Shown here one piece after another: positions 43,629-52,418 of a stretch of 64,000 nucleotides of DNA. Position numbers and translations under genes: made by a program. The stretch lies in NCBI RefSeq assembly GCF_020099395.1, contig NZ_CP083590.1, forward strand, positions 6,014,001 through 6,078,000. Direction: 5' to 3'. The notes beneath the pieces were generated by a model. It saw only the letters and a list, made by a program, of their open reading frames with translations, made no database searches and was not told where the DNA came from. Position 1 is the first letter of the stretch. Each line of letters starts with the position of its first letter. The stretch comes from Streptomyces mobaraensis. Its GTDB lineage: Bacteria > Actinomycetota > Actinomycetes > Streptomycetales > Streptomycetaceae.

Positions 43629-45164
43629 TCAGCTCTCGTCGTCGATCCAGCCCATGGTCCGCTCGACGGCCTTGAGCCAGTTCTTGTACTCGCTGTCACG
43701 CTTGTCAGCGTCCATGCGGGGGGTCCACTCGGCGGCCCGGCGCCAGTTGGCGCGGAGGGCGTCGGTGTCGGGCCAGAAGCCGACGGCCAGGCCGGCGGCG
43801 TAGGCGGCGCCGAGGCAGGTCGTCTCGGCGACCATCGGGCGCACCACGGGTGCGTCCAGGAAGTCCGAGAGGGTCTGCATCAGCAAGTTGTTGGAGGTCA
43901 TGCCGCCGTCGACCTTGAGCGCGGTCAGCTCGACGCCGGAGTCCTTGGTCATGGCGTCGGTGATCTCGCGGGTCTGCCAGGCGGTGGCCTCAAGCACGGC
44001 GCGGGCGATGTGCGCCTTGGTGACGTAGCGGGTCAGGCCCGCGATGACACCGCGCGCGTCGGAGCGCCAGTAGGGGGCGAACAGGCCGGAGAAGGCCGGG
44101 ACGAAGTAGGCGCCGCCGTTGTCCTCGACGCTGGAGGCGAGGGTCTCGATCTCGGCGGCGGACTTGATGAGGCCCATCTGGTCGCGCATCCACTGCACCA
44201 GCGAACCGGTGACGGCGATGGAGCCTTCCAGCGCGTAGACCGGCTTCTGGTCGCCGATGCGGTAACCGACCGTCGTCAGCAAGCCGTTGTACGACTGGAC
44301 GGGCTCGTCGCCGGTGTTCATCAGCATGAACGTTCCGGTGCCGTAGGTGGACTTGGCCTCGCCCTTGTCGAAGCAGGTCTGGCCGAAGAGGGCCGCCTGC
44401 TGGTCGCCGAGGGCGGAGGCGACCGGGACGCCGTCCAGGGCGCCGCCCTTGGCGTTGCCGTAGACCTCGGCGGAGGAGCGGATCTCCGGCAGCACGGCGG
44501 CCGGGATCTCCATGGACGAGAGGATGCGCTCGTCCCACTCCAGCTTGCGGAGGTTCATCAGCATGGTGCGCGAGGCGTTGGTGACGTCCGTGACGTGCAC
44601 ACCGCCGTCCACACCACCGGTGAGGTTCCAGATGACCCAGGAGTCCATGGTGCCGAAGAGGATGTCACCGCGCTCGGCGCGCTCGCGCAGGCCCTCGACG
44701 TTGTCCAGCAGCCAGCGGACCTTCGGGCCGGAGAAGTAGGAGGCCAGCGGAAGGCCGGTCTCGCGGCGGAAGCGGTCCTGGCCGACGTTGCGGCCGAGCT
44801 CGCGGCAGAGGGCGTCGGTGCGGGTGTCCTGCCAGACGATGGCGTTGTAGACCGGCTCGCCGGTGTTCTTGTCCCACAGCAGCGTGGTCTCACGCTGGTT
44901 GGTGATGCCGATGGCCTTGACGTCGTCGGCGGTGATGCCCGCCTTCTCGACGGCGCTCGCGACGACTTCCTGGACGTTGGTCCAGATCTCCTTGGCGTCG
45001 TGCTCGACCCAGCCCGGCTTGGGGAAGATCTGCTCGTGCTCCTTCTGGTCGACGGAGACGATGCGGCCGTCGCGGTCGAAGACGATGCAGCGGGAGGACG
45101 TCGTGCCCTGGTCGATGGCCGCGATGAACGGGCCGTGACCGTGGGTGCCGTGGGTGCTGGTCAT
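43629..45164 (-). CDS. glpK: Glycerol kinase
   Basis: A 511-residue FGGY kinase producing sn-glycerol-3-phosphate. [15 protein letters not shown] (residues 16-30) is the N-terminal phosphate-binding loop. [11 protein letters not shown], the glycerol-contacting [13 protein letters not shown], and the ATP-site regions AVTGSLVQW and [14 protein letters not shown] are all intact. Usual length. Cotranscribed between glpF and glpD. Confidence 0.97.
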   Translation of the reverse strand: MTSTHGTHGHGPFIAAIDQGTTSSRCIVFDRDGRIVSVDQKEHEQIFPKPGWVEHDAKEIWTNVQEVVASAVEKAGITADDVKAIGITNQRETTLLWDKNTGEPVYNAIVWQDTRTDALCRELGRNVGQDRFRRETGLPLASYFSGPKVRWLLDNVEGLRERAERGDILFGTMDSWVIWNLTGGVDGGVHVTDVTNASRTMLMNLRKLEWDERILSSMEIPAAVLPEIRSSAEVYGNAKGGALDGVPVASALGDQQAALFGQTCFDKGEAKSTYGTGTFMLMNTGDEPVQSYNGLLTTVGYRIGDQKPVYALEGSIAVTGSLVQWMRDQMGLIKSAAEIETLASSVEDNGGAYFVPAFSGLFAPYWRSDARGVIAGLTRYVTKAHIARAVLEATAWQTREITDAMTKDSGVELTALKVDGGMTSNNLLMQTLSDFLDAPVVRPMVAETTCLGAAYAAGLAVGFWPDTDALRANWRRAAEWTPRMDADKRDSEYKNWLKAVERTMGWIDDES

Positions 45165-45208
45165 GTGGTCTCTTGCTCCTGAAGTCTGAGGGTCTCGGCT
45201 GTCGTGCG

Positions 45209-45991
45209 TCAGAACGCGAGCTTGTGGATGCCCGCCGCCAGGGCGGCGCCGGCCAGCGGGCCGACCACCGGGATCCAGGCGTAGGACCAGTCGGATCCGC
45301 CCTTGTTGGGCAGCGGAAGCAGCGCATGCACGATACGCGGGCCGAGGTCACGCGCGGGGTTGATCGCGTAACCGGTGGGGCCGCCCAGCGAGAGGCCGAT
45401 GCCGACGACCACGAACGCGGTCATCAGGACGCCGGTGCCGCTGACGGCCAGACCCTCCGTCAGGCCCTGGGTGAGGATGGCGAGCACGAGCACGGCGGTG
45501 CCGATGATCTCGGTCGCGAGGTTCTGCACGACGTTCCGGATCTCCGGACCGGTGGAGAAGATGCCGAGCACCGGGCCGGCCTGCGGAGTGGCGGTCTGGT
45601 CGACCATCCCCTCCTTGGGGTTCAGCGTGGCCACCAGCTCGGGGTCGGTCAGGTGGGCCTGGAACTGCCCGTAGTAGGTGATCCAGACCAGTGTGGCGCC
45701 GATCATCGCGCCGAGCATCTGGGAGCCGATGTAGAGCGGAACGTCACTCCACTTGGTGGCGCCGTCTATGGCCAGGCCGAGGGTGACGGCCGGGTTGAGG
45801 TGGGCACCGGAGGGCTTCGCGATGTACGCGCCCGTCAGCACGGCGAAGCCCCACCCGAAGGTGATGGCGAGCCAGCCCGCGTTCAGCGCCTTCGAGCGCT
45901 TCAGGGTGACGGCGGCGCACACGCCACCGCCGAGCAGAATCAAGACGGCGGTACCGATGGTCTCGCCGATGAAGATGTCGGAGCTGGACAC
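45209..45991 (-). CDS. glpF: Glycerol uptake facilitator (aquaglyceroporin)
   Basis: A 260-residue MIP channel with six membrane segments and both pore motifs: NPA at 66-68 (AHLNPAVT) and NPA at 211-213 (INPARD). The Asp after the second NPAR marks the glycerol-conducting branch. The GTG at 45991 has AAAGGAG upstream. First gene of the glycerol catabolic operon; the S. coelicolor equivalent is gylC. Confidence 0.95.
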   Translation of the reverse strand: MSSSDIFIGETIGTAVLILLGGGVCAAVTLKRSKALNAGWLAITFGWGFAVLTGAYIAKPSGAHLNPAVTLGLAIDGATKWSDVPLYIGSQMLGAMIGATLVWITYYGQFQAHLTDPELVATLNPKEGMVDQTATPQAGPVLGIFSTGPEIRNVVQNLATEIIGTAVLVLAILTQGLTEGLAVSGTGVLMTAFVVVGIGLSLGGPTGYAINPARDLGPRIVHALLPLPNKGGSDWSYAWIPVVGPLAGAALAAGIHKLAF

Positions 45992-46125
45992 CCGCGACTC
46001 CTTTGTCCTTCGTCCAGGGGAAGGCGAACCCCGGGTACCTCCGGAGGTCCGCGCCCTCCGTGAGGGCGGTGACCGGTCGTCCCATGGCCCTGCAGCACTG
46101 CACGCACTGCACACCATAGCGAATA

Positions 46126-46165
46126 TTGTCGTCAGGTGTTCGACAATGCCGACCGATGCACGGCA
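46126..46165 (-). promoter_or_regulatory. glpF promoter region with two adjacent inverted repeats (candidate GylR sites)
   Basis: TTGTCG-N9-CGACAA (46126-46146) is followed directly by TGCCG-N9-CGGCA (46147-46165). The AATGCCG half-site also occurs in the palindrome before gylR. IclR proteins bind such repeats. The remaining 46166-46376 stretch between glpF and gylR shows no gene. Confidence 0.65.
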
Positions 46166-46376
46166 GTTTTCTGCACCGTAAGGGGCCCGTCAAGGGTTCT
46201 GTGACCGGAAACTCCAGGCCAACTGGCCTGAAATGTACGTTTGGATACCGGCCGGTAACGAAGGGGTCTCGCGAGGCCCCGAACGGGTGGAGAAGTGGAT
46301 CTTCACGGGTCCGTCGGAGGGGTGGATCCGGGGCGTCGGGGGCCCGGGGGAGAGCACGGTCGGGCCCGGAGGGGGG

Positions 46377-47141
46377 TCAGAACCGGCCGGCGCCCAGGTC
46401 GCGGGAGACCGCGCGGGCGCAGTCCCGTACCGCCGCGATCAGCTGCGGGCGCAGCTCGCCGCCCTCGCAGACGCGCTCGACGGCGCCCGTGACGCCCACC
46501 GCGCCGACCGGCATCCGGCGTCGGTCGTGGATCGGGGCGGCGACGGAGGCGACGCCCGCCCAGGTCTCCTCGACGTCCGCGGCCCAGCCCCGGGCGCGGG
46601 TGAGGTCCAGCATCCCCTCCAGGCCGGCGAGGTCGGTCACGGTGCGGTCGGTGAACGCCTCGGGGCCGGTCTCGGTCAGCTGACTGTGGGCCACCGGGTC
46701 GTAGGCGCACAGCACCTTGCCCAGGGCGGTGCTGTGCAGCGGGTGCATCGCGCCGACCTCCAGCACCTGGCGGCTGTCGTCCGGCCGGAAGACGTGGTGG
46801 ATGATCAGGACGCCCTGCTGGTGGAGGACGCCGAGGTAGACGCTCTCGCCGCTGGCGCGGGCCAGGTCGTCCGCCCAGACCAGAGCGCGGGCGCGCAGCT
46901 CGTGGACGTCCAGGTAGCTGTTGCCCAGCCGGAGGAGCTCGGCGCCCAGCTGGTAGCGCCCCGAGGCCGGGTCCTGCTCCACGAAGCCCTCCTGCTGGAG
47001 CGTGCGCAGGATGCCGTGCGCGGTGCCCTTGGCGAGCCCCAGCGCGGAGGCCACGTCGGACAGTCCCAGCCGCCGCTCGCCGCCCGCGAGCAGCCGCAGC
47101 ATCGCCGCCGCCCGTTCGAGCGACTGGATGGTCCGTGCCAT
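46377..47141 (-). CDS. gylR: IclR-family repressor of the glycerol operon (GylR)
   Basis: A 254-residue IclR protein: N-terminal winged helix (SLERAAAMLRLLAGGERRLGLSDVASALGLAKGTAHGIL, residues 7-46) and a C-terminal effector domain (LHSTALGKVLCAYDP; GWAADVEETWAGVASVAAPI). The position upstream of and codirectional with glpFKD matches GylR of S. coelicolor, which represses the gyl operon and itself and responds to glycerol or glycerol-3-phosphate. The ATG at 47141 has GGAGGAGG nine bases upstream. Confidence 0.94.
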   Translation of the reverse strand: MARTIQSLERAAAMLRLLAGGERRLGLSDVASALGLAKGTAHGILRTLQQEGFVEQDPASGRYQLGAELLRLGNSYLDVHELRARALVWADDLARASGESVYLGVLHQQGVLIIHHVFRPDDSRQVLEVGAMHPLHSTALGKVLCAYDPVAHSQLTETGPEAFTDRTVTDLAGLEGMLDLTRARGWAADVEETWAGVASVAAPIHDRRRMPVGAVGVTGAVERVCEGGELRPQLIAAVRDCARAVSRDLGAGRF

Positions 47142-47158
47142 CGAGCAACCTCCTCCAA

Positions 47159-47174
47159 AATGCCGTTCGGCATT
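47159..47174 (-). promoter_or_regulatory. Palindrome upstream of gylR
   Basis: AATGCCG-TT-CGGCATT has perfect seven-base arms and lies 18 bases before the gylR start, overlapping its leader. GATGCCGACC occurs again at 47191-47200 and near glpF, making this a candidate autoregulatory GylR operator. Confidence 0.75.
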
Positions 47175-47359
47175 GCTGAACACTATCGGCCGATGCCGAC
47201 CACGGGGTAGCCGACGCTGGCGTGATCATGATCGCTGAGGCTCCGCCCGGGCGCGTACCGCACGGCCCACCGGACGCCGTACCCCGCCCGATACCGCATG
47301 TCCGCGCCATGGGACACCCCCTGCTTTCCGCGGGCACTGCGGCTACGCTTGCGGCGTGC

Positions 47360-47380
47360 GCCCTCTCCGGGAGGGCGCAA
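47360..47380 (+). promoter_or_regulatory. Stem-loop in the metH leader
   Basis: GCGCCCTC and GAGGGCGC pair with a five-base loop, 34 bases before the metH start. It could influence translation. I found no cobalamin-riboswitch core around it. Confidence 0.45.
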
Positions 47381-47414
47381 AGCCGACAGCCGTCGCAACC
47401 ACGGGAGCACCTCC

Positions 47415-50400
47415 ATGGCCCTGCAGCCATCGACCGTCCGTTCATCCCGATCCGGCCAGCTCCGGGAGGCACTCGCCACCCGGGTCGTGGTCGCCGACGG
47501 GGCCATGGGAACCATGCTCCAGGCACAGGACCCCAGTCTCGACGACTTCCAGCAGCTCGAAGGCTGCAACGAGATCCTCAACGTCACCCGGCCCGACATC
47601 GTCCGCTCGGTCCACGAGGCGTACTTCGCCGCCGGCGTCGACTGCGTCGAGACCAACACCTTCGGCGCCAACCACGCCGCCCTCGGCGAGTACGACATCC
47701 CCGACCGCGTCTTCGAACTCTCCGAGGCCGGCGCCCGCGTCGCCCGCGAGACCGCCGACGCCTTCGCCGCCGACGGCCGCCCCCGCTGGGTCCTGGGCTC
47801 CATCGGCCCCGGCACCAAGCTCCCCACCCTGGGCCACGCCCCCTACACCGTCCTCCGCGACGCCTACCAGGCCAACGCCGAGGGGCTGATCTCCGGCGGC
47901 GCCGACGCGCTGCTCGTCGAGACCACCCAGGACCTCCTCCAGACCAAGGCGTCCGTCCTCGGCGCCCGCCGCGCCCTGGAGGCCACCGGCGCCGACCTGC
48001 CGGTGATCGTCTCGGTGACCGTGGAGACCACCGGCACCATGCTCCTCGGCTCGGAGATCGGCGCGGCCCTCACCGCGCTGGAGCCGCTCGGCATCGACAT
48101 GATCGGCCTCAACTGCGCCACCGGCCCCGCCGAGATGAGCGAGCACCTCCGCTACCTCGCCCGGCACTCCCGCGTCGCCCTCTCCTGCATGCCCAACGCC
48201 GGCCTGCCGGTGCTGGGCAAGGACGGCGCCCACTACCCGCTGTCCCCGGCCGAACTGGCGGACGCGCAGGAGACGTTCGTCCGCGAGTACGGCCTGTCGC
48301 TGGTCGGCGGCTGCTGCGGCACCACCCCCGAGCACCTGCGGCAGGTCGTGGAGCGCGTCCGCGGCCTGACCCCCACCGAGCGCTCGCCGCGCCCCGAGCC
48401 GGGCGCCGCCTCCCTCTACCAGACCGTCCCCTTCCGCCAGGACACCTCGTACCTGGCCATCGGCGAGCGGACGAACGCCAACGGCTCGAAGAAGTTCCGC
48501 ACGGCCATGCTGGACGGCCGCTGGGACGACTGCGTGGAGATGGCCCGCGAGCAGATCCGCGAGGGCGCCCACATGCTCGACCTCTGCGTCGACTACGTCG
48601 GCCGGGACGGCGTCGCCGACATGGAGGAACTCGCCGGCCGCTTCGCCACCGCCTCCACCCTGCCGATCGTCCTCGACTCCACCGAGGTGGACGTCATCCG
48701 GGCCGGCCTGGAGAAGCTCGGCGGCCGGGCCGTCATCAACTCCGTCAACTACGAGGACGGCGACGGCCCCGAGTCGCGGTTCGCCCAGGTCACCCGCCTC
48801 GCACGGGAGCACGGCGCGGCCCTGATCGCGCTGACCATCGACGAGGAGGGCCAGGCCCGCACGCCGGAGAAGAAGGTGGAGATCGCCGAGCGGCTGATCG
48901 CCGACCTCACCGGCAACTGGGGCATCCGCGAGGAGGACATCCTCGTCGACACCCTGACCTTCACCATCTGCACCGGCCAGGAGGAGTCCCGCAAGGACGG
49001 CATCGCCACCATCGAGGCGATCCGCGAGCTCAAGCGCCGCCACCCGGACGTCCAGACCACCCTCGGCCTGTCCAACATCTCCTTCGGCCTCAACCCGGCC
49101 GCCCGGATCCTGCTCAACTCCGTCTTCCTCGACGAGTGCGTCAAGGCGGGCCTGGACTCGGCCATCGTGCACGCCTCCAAGATCCTCCCCATCGCGCGCT
49201 TCGACGAGGAGGAGGTCACCACCGCCCTCGACCTCATCTACGACCGCCGCGCCGAGGGCTACGACCCGCTGCAGAAGCTCATGCAGCTCTTCGAGGGCGC
49301 GACGGCGAAGTCGCTGAAGGCGGGCAAGGCCGAGGAACTGCTCGCCCTCCCGCTGGAGGAGCGGCTGCGGCGCCGCATCATCGACGGCGAGAAGAACGGC
49401 CTGGAGGCCGACCTCGACGAGGCGCTGACCGAGCGCCCGGCCCTCGACATCGTCAACGACACCCTGCTGGAGGGCATGAAGGTCGTCGGCGAGCTGTTCG
49501 GCTCCGGCCAGATGCAGCTGCCGTTCGTCCTCCAGTCCGCCGAGGTCATGAAGACCGCCGTCGCCCACCTCGAACCGCACATGGAGAAGAGCGACGCGGA
49601 GGGCAAGGGCACCATCGTCCTCGCCACTGTCCGCGGCGACGTCCACGACATCGGCAAGAACCTCGTCGACATCATCCTCTCCAACAACGGCTACAACGTC
49701 GTCAACCTGGGCATCAAGCAGCCGGTCTCCGCGATCCTGGAGGCGGCCGAGGAACACCGGGCCGACGTCATCGGCATGTCCGGCCTCCTGGTGAAGTCCA
49801 CCGTGATCATGAAGGAGAACCTGGAGGAGCTGAACCAGCGCAAACTGGCCGCCACCTACCCGGTCATCCTCGGCGGCGCCGCCCTCACCCGCGCCTACGT
49901 CGAACAGGACCTGCACGAGATCTACGAGGGCGAGGTCCGCTACGCCCGCGACGCCTTCGAGGGACTCCGGCTGATGGACGCCCTCATCGCCGTCAAGCGC
50001 GGCGTCCCGGGCGCGACGCTCCCCGAGCTGAAGCAGCGGCGGGTGCCGAAGCGCGACACCCCGGTGGTCGTCGACGAGGAGCCCAAGGGCTCCGTCCGCT
50101 CCGACGTCGCCACCGACAACCCCGTGCCCACACCGCCCTTCTGGGGCACCCGCGTCGTCAAGGGCATCCCCTTGAAGGACTACGCGTCCTGGCTCGACGA
50201 AGGCGCCCTCTTCAAGGGCCAGTGGGGCCTCAAGCAGGCCCGCGCCGGCGGCCCCACCTACGAGGAACTCGTCGAGACCGAGGGCCGGCCGCGGCTGCGC
50301 GGCTGGCTCGACAAGCTCCACACCGAGAACCTGCTGGAAGCGGCCGTCGTCTACGGCTACTTCCCCTGCTACTCCAAGGGCGACGACCTCATCCTCCTCC

Positions 50401-50915
50401 ACGAGGACGGCACCGAACGCACCCGCTTCACCTTCCCCCGCCAGCGCCGCGGCCGCCGCCTCTGCCTGGCCGACTTCTTCCGCCCGGAGGAGTCGGGGGA
50501 ACGGGACGTGGTGGGCCTCCAGGTCGTGACCGTCGGCTCCCGGATCGGCGAGGCGACGGCTGAACTCTTCGCCTCCGACGCGTACCGCGACTACCTGGAG
50601 CTGCACGGACTGTCCGTGCAGCTCGCCGAGGCCCTCGCCGAGTACTGGCACGCGCGGGTGCGCTCGGAACTGGGCTTCGGTGGGGAAGACCCCTCCGACG
50701 TCGAGGACATGTTCGCGCTGAAGTACCGCGGCGCGCGGTTCTCGCTGGGGTACGGGGCCTGCCCCGATCTCGAAGACCGGGCGAAGATCGCGGAATTGCT
50801 GGAGCCGGAGCGGATCGGGGTGCGGCTGTCGGAGGAGTTCCAGCTGCATCCCGAGCAGTCGACGGACGCGATCGTGATTCACCATCCGGAGGCGAAGTAC
50901 TTCAACGCGCGGTAG
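47415..50915 (+). CDS. metH: Cobalamin-dependent methionine synthase
   Basis: A 1166-residue four-module enzyme transferring methyl from 5-methyl-THF via cobalamin to homocysteine. The homocysteine domain (1 to about 330) has zinc ligands in LNCATGP and GGCCGTTPEH. The pterin domain (about 345-620) contains IGERTNANGSKKF. The cobalamin domain has DVHDIGKN (His ligand near 744) and GMSGLLVKSTVIMKENL. The C-terminal reactivation domain (about 870-1166) binds SAM (RFSLGYGACPDLEDR). Full length. The ATG at 47415 has GGGAG upstream. No MetE homologue is in the window. Confidence 0.97.
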   Translation: MALQPSTVRSSRSGQLREALATRVVVADGAMGTMLQAQDPSLDDFQQLEGCNEILNVTRPDIVRSVHEAYFAAGVDCVETNTFGANHAALGEYDIPDRVFELSEAGARVARETADAFAADGRPRWVLGSIGPGTKLPTLGHAPYTVLRDAYQANAEGLISGGADALLVETTQDLLQTKASVLGARRALEATGADLPVIVSVTVETTGTMLLGSEIGAALTALEPLGIDMIGLNCATGPAEMSEHLRYLARHSRVALSCMPNAGLPVLGKDGAHYPLSPAELADAQETFVREYGLSLVGGCCGTTPEHLRQVVERVRGLTPTERSPRPEPGAASLYQTVPFRQDTSYLAIGERTNANGSKKFRTAMLDGRWDDCVEMAREQIREGAHMLDLCVDYVGRDGVADMEELAGRFATASTLPIVLDSTEVDVIRAGLEKLGGRAVINSVNYEDGDGPESRFAQVTRLAREHGAALIALTIDEEGQARTPEKKVEIAERLIADLTGNWGIREEDILVDTLTFTICTGQEESRKDGIATIEAIRELKRRHPDVQTTLGLSNISFGLNPAARILLNSVFLDECVKAGLDSAIVHASKILPIARFDEEEVTTALDLIYDRRAEGYDPLQKLMQLFEGATAKSLKAGKAEELLALPLEERLRRRIIDGEKNGLEADLDEALTERPALDIVNDTLLEGMKVVGELFGSGQMQLPFVLQSAEVMKTAVAHLEPHMEKSDAEGKGTIVLATVRGDVHDIGKNLVDIILSNNGYNVVNLGIKQPVSAILEAAEEHRADVIGMSGLLVKSTVIMKENLEELNQRKLAATYPVILGGAALTRAYVEQDLHEIYEGEVRYARDAFEGLRLMDALIAVKRGVPGATLPELKQRRVPKRDTPVVVDEEPKGSVRSDVATDNPVPTPPFWGTRVVKGIPLKDYASWLDEGALFKGQWGLKQARAGGPTYEELVETEGRPRLRGWLDKLHTENLLEAAVVYGYFPCYSKGDDLILLHEDGTERTRFTFPRQRRGRRLCLADFFRPEESGERDVVGLQVVTVGSRIGEATAELFASDAYRDYLELHGLSVQLAEALAEYWHARVRSELGFGGEDPSDVEDMFALKYRGARFSLGYGACPDLEDRAKIAELLEPERIGVRLSEEFQLHPEQSTDAIVIHHPEAKYFNAR

Positions 50916-50939
50916 CGCGGGGGTTCGGGGGGGCCTCAG

Positions 50940-51145
50940 TCCCTCCCCCAGAGGGGGCACCCCCATTCGCCGTTTCCTGGGGTTGCGCCCCAGACCCCCT
51001 TGTCCTCAAACTCCCCCAGAGGGGGTACCCCCAACGGGCTGAAATCAGCCCGTCCGGCGATTGAGGACAGCGCCCGGAGGGCGCTTCGGGGGGTGCGGGG
51101 GCTCGCCCCCGCAAGAAACGGAGAAAGGGCGGGACAGGGGCACCG
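50940..51145. repeat. Dispersed intergenic repeat, copy C (two inverted parts)
   Basis: The left part (50940-51010) is the reverse complement of the copy A end (CCCTCCCCCAGAGGGGG, CGCCGTTTCC, then GTCCTCAAA). The right part (51035-51120) is in direct orientation: a perfect hairpin CGGGCTGA-AA-TCAGCCCG (51035-51052), GTCCGGCGATTGAGGAC, then GCAAGAAACGG. It fills most of the gap between metH and the HAD gene and probably ends metH transcription. Confidence 0.8.
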
Positions 51146-51198
51146 AAAACGAAGGAGCGCTCCGGCGCGCCCAGCCGTAGACTTGTTCGTCCGGTGAA

Positions 51199-51244
51199 GA
51201 AGGCCGGTCCGCCGCCCCGCAAGGGGCGAAGCGGACCGGCCTTC
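51199..51244 (+). promoter_or_regulatory. Long leader hairpin upstream of the HAD hydrolase gene
   Basis: GAAGGCCGGTCCGC (51199-51212) pairs with GCGGACCGGCCTTC (51231-51244), with an inner CGCCCC-GCAA-GGGGCG stem capped by a GNRA-type loop. It ends 22 bases before the start codon, close to the ribosome site. It could be an attenuator or an RNA-stability element. No T-run follows. Confidence 0.65.
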
Positions 51245-51266
51245 TCGTCCCCCAGGAGGTGCGCGA

Positions 51267-51965
51267 ATGACCAGCGGCATTCCCACGGTCACGACCAGGC
51301 CCGCCCGAGGCGGCGGCGCCCTCGAAGCCGTCCTCCTCGACATGGACGGCACCCTGGTCGACACCGAGGGCTTCTGGTGGGAGGTGGAAGTCGCGGTCTT
51401 CGCCGAGCTGGGCCACCAGCTCCTGGAGGAGTACCGGGAGATCGTCGTCGGCGGCCCCATGACCCGCAGCGCCGCGTTCCTGATCAAGGCGACGGGCGCG
51501 AAGATCGCCCTCGCCGAGCTGACCGCCCTCCTCAACTCCCGCTTCGCCGAGATGATCGGCTCGGGCGTCCCCCTGATGCCGGGCGCGAAGCGCCTGCTCA
51601 CCGAGCTGGCGGCGCACGGCGTGCCGACCGCGCTGGTCTCCGCGTCGCACCGGCACATCATCGACCGGGTGCTGCGCACCCTCGGTCCGGAGCACTTCAC
51701 GCTGACCGTGGCGGGCGACGAGATGGAGCGCACCAAGCCGCACCCCGACCCGTACCTGCTGGCCGCCGCGAGACTCGGGGTCGCCCCGGAGCGCTGTGCC
51801 GTGGTCGAGGACACCATGACGGGGGTGACGGCGGCCGAGGCGGCGGGCTGCCGGGTGGTGGCGGTGCCCTCGGTGGGGGCGATCCCGCCCGCGGCCGGGC
51901 GGACGGTCGTCCGGTCCCTCGAAGAAGTCGATCTCCGTTTTCTGCGGAGCCTGATCGGATCATGA
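51267..51965 (+). CDS. HAD-superfamily phosphatase
   Basis: A 232-residue HAD hydrolase of the beta-phosphoglucomutase/phosphatase type. Motif I DMDGT (Asp25, Asp27), motif II SASHRH, the motif III lysine in ERTKPHPDPYL, and motif IV EDTMTG are intact; a helical cap lies between motifs I and II. The substrate is unknown. AGGAGG precedes the ATG. It follows metH by 350 bases of repeat DNA, so it is probably a separate transcript. Confidence 0.9.
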   Translation: MTSGIPTVTTRPARGGGALEAVLLDMDGTLVDTEGFWWEVEVAVFAELGHQLLEEYREIVVGGPMTRSAAFLIKATGAKIALAELTALLNSRFAEMIGSGVPLMPGAKRLLTELAAHGVPTALVSASHRHIIDRVLRTLGPEHFTLTVAGDEMERTKPHPDPYLLAAARLGVAPERCAVVEDTMTGVTAAEAAGCRVVAVPSVGAIPPAAGRTVVRSLEEVDLRFLRSLIGS

Positions 51966-52418
51966 AGGAAGGCCGGTCACCACAGGTGTTTGGTGCGTAC
52001 ACCGAGCGTTGACGGTGGAATGCTCAAGAAACTCTGAGCGCCGGTCCCGTCGTTTTCCGTGATCAAAGCGACGGTAAAAGCCAAGGGGTACGAGATCATT
52101 TCCTGAGTGACCTTCGTCACCGGCCCGAGGCTATCGCGGCGTCGACTCCGCGCCGTTCTGACGCTTTGTCGACGATGCGGACGCACCCTTGTGTCCCGAT
52201 TGGTTCACTGGTGCGCGAATCGTTCCCCCGCCCGGATATCCGCCAACCCGCCGCCGTTATCGCGGCGTGATATCGCATCAGAGAGACCGCGTTCCGGTCC
52301 CCTCGGCGCCGCCACTAATCTCTTGGCGAGTACTTCACGGCACCCCGTGGGGCCCGTGCCGCAACGCATCCGTACGGAGTCCCGGGCGCCGTTCGCACCA
52401 CAGGGAGAACACCGGACA
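51966..52418. other. Intergenic region upstream of the first substrate-binding protein
   Basis: 453 bases, less GC-rich than the surroundings. It holds TTGACG-type sequence near 52010 and a short inverted repeat GTGAC-CTTC-GTCAC (52107-52120). No convincing gene. It is probably the long promoter/leader of the lipoprotein gene, whose AGGGAGA site is at its end. Confidence 0.5.

Noticed and set aside
47185..47414. Cobalamin or SAM riboswitch upstream of metH
   Set aside because: GCAACC and a hairpin are present, but I could not find the conserved cobalamin-box or SAM core helices; kept only as a simple stem-loop.
47442..50966. An 1174-codon open frame opposite metH
   Set aside because: Antisense shadow; metH is complete and conserved on the plus strand.
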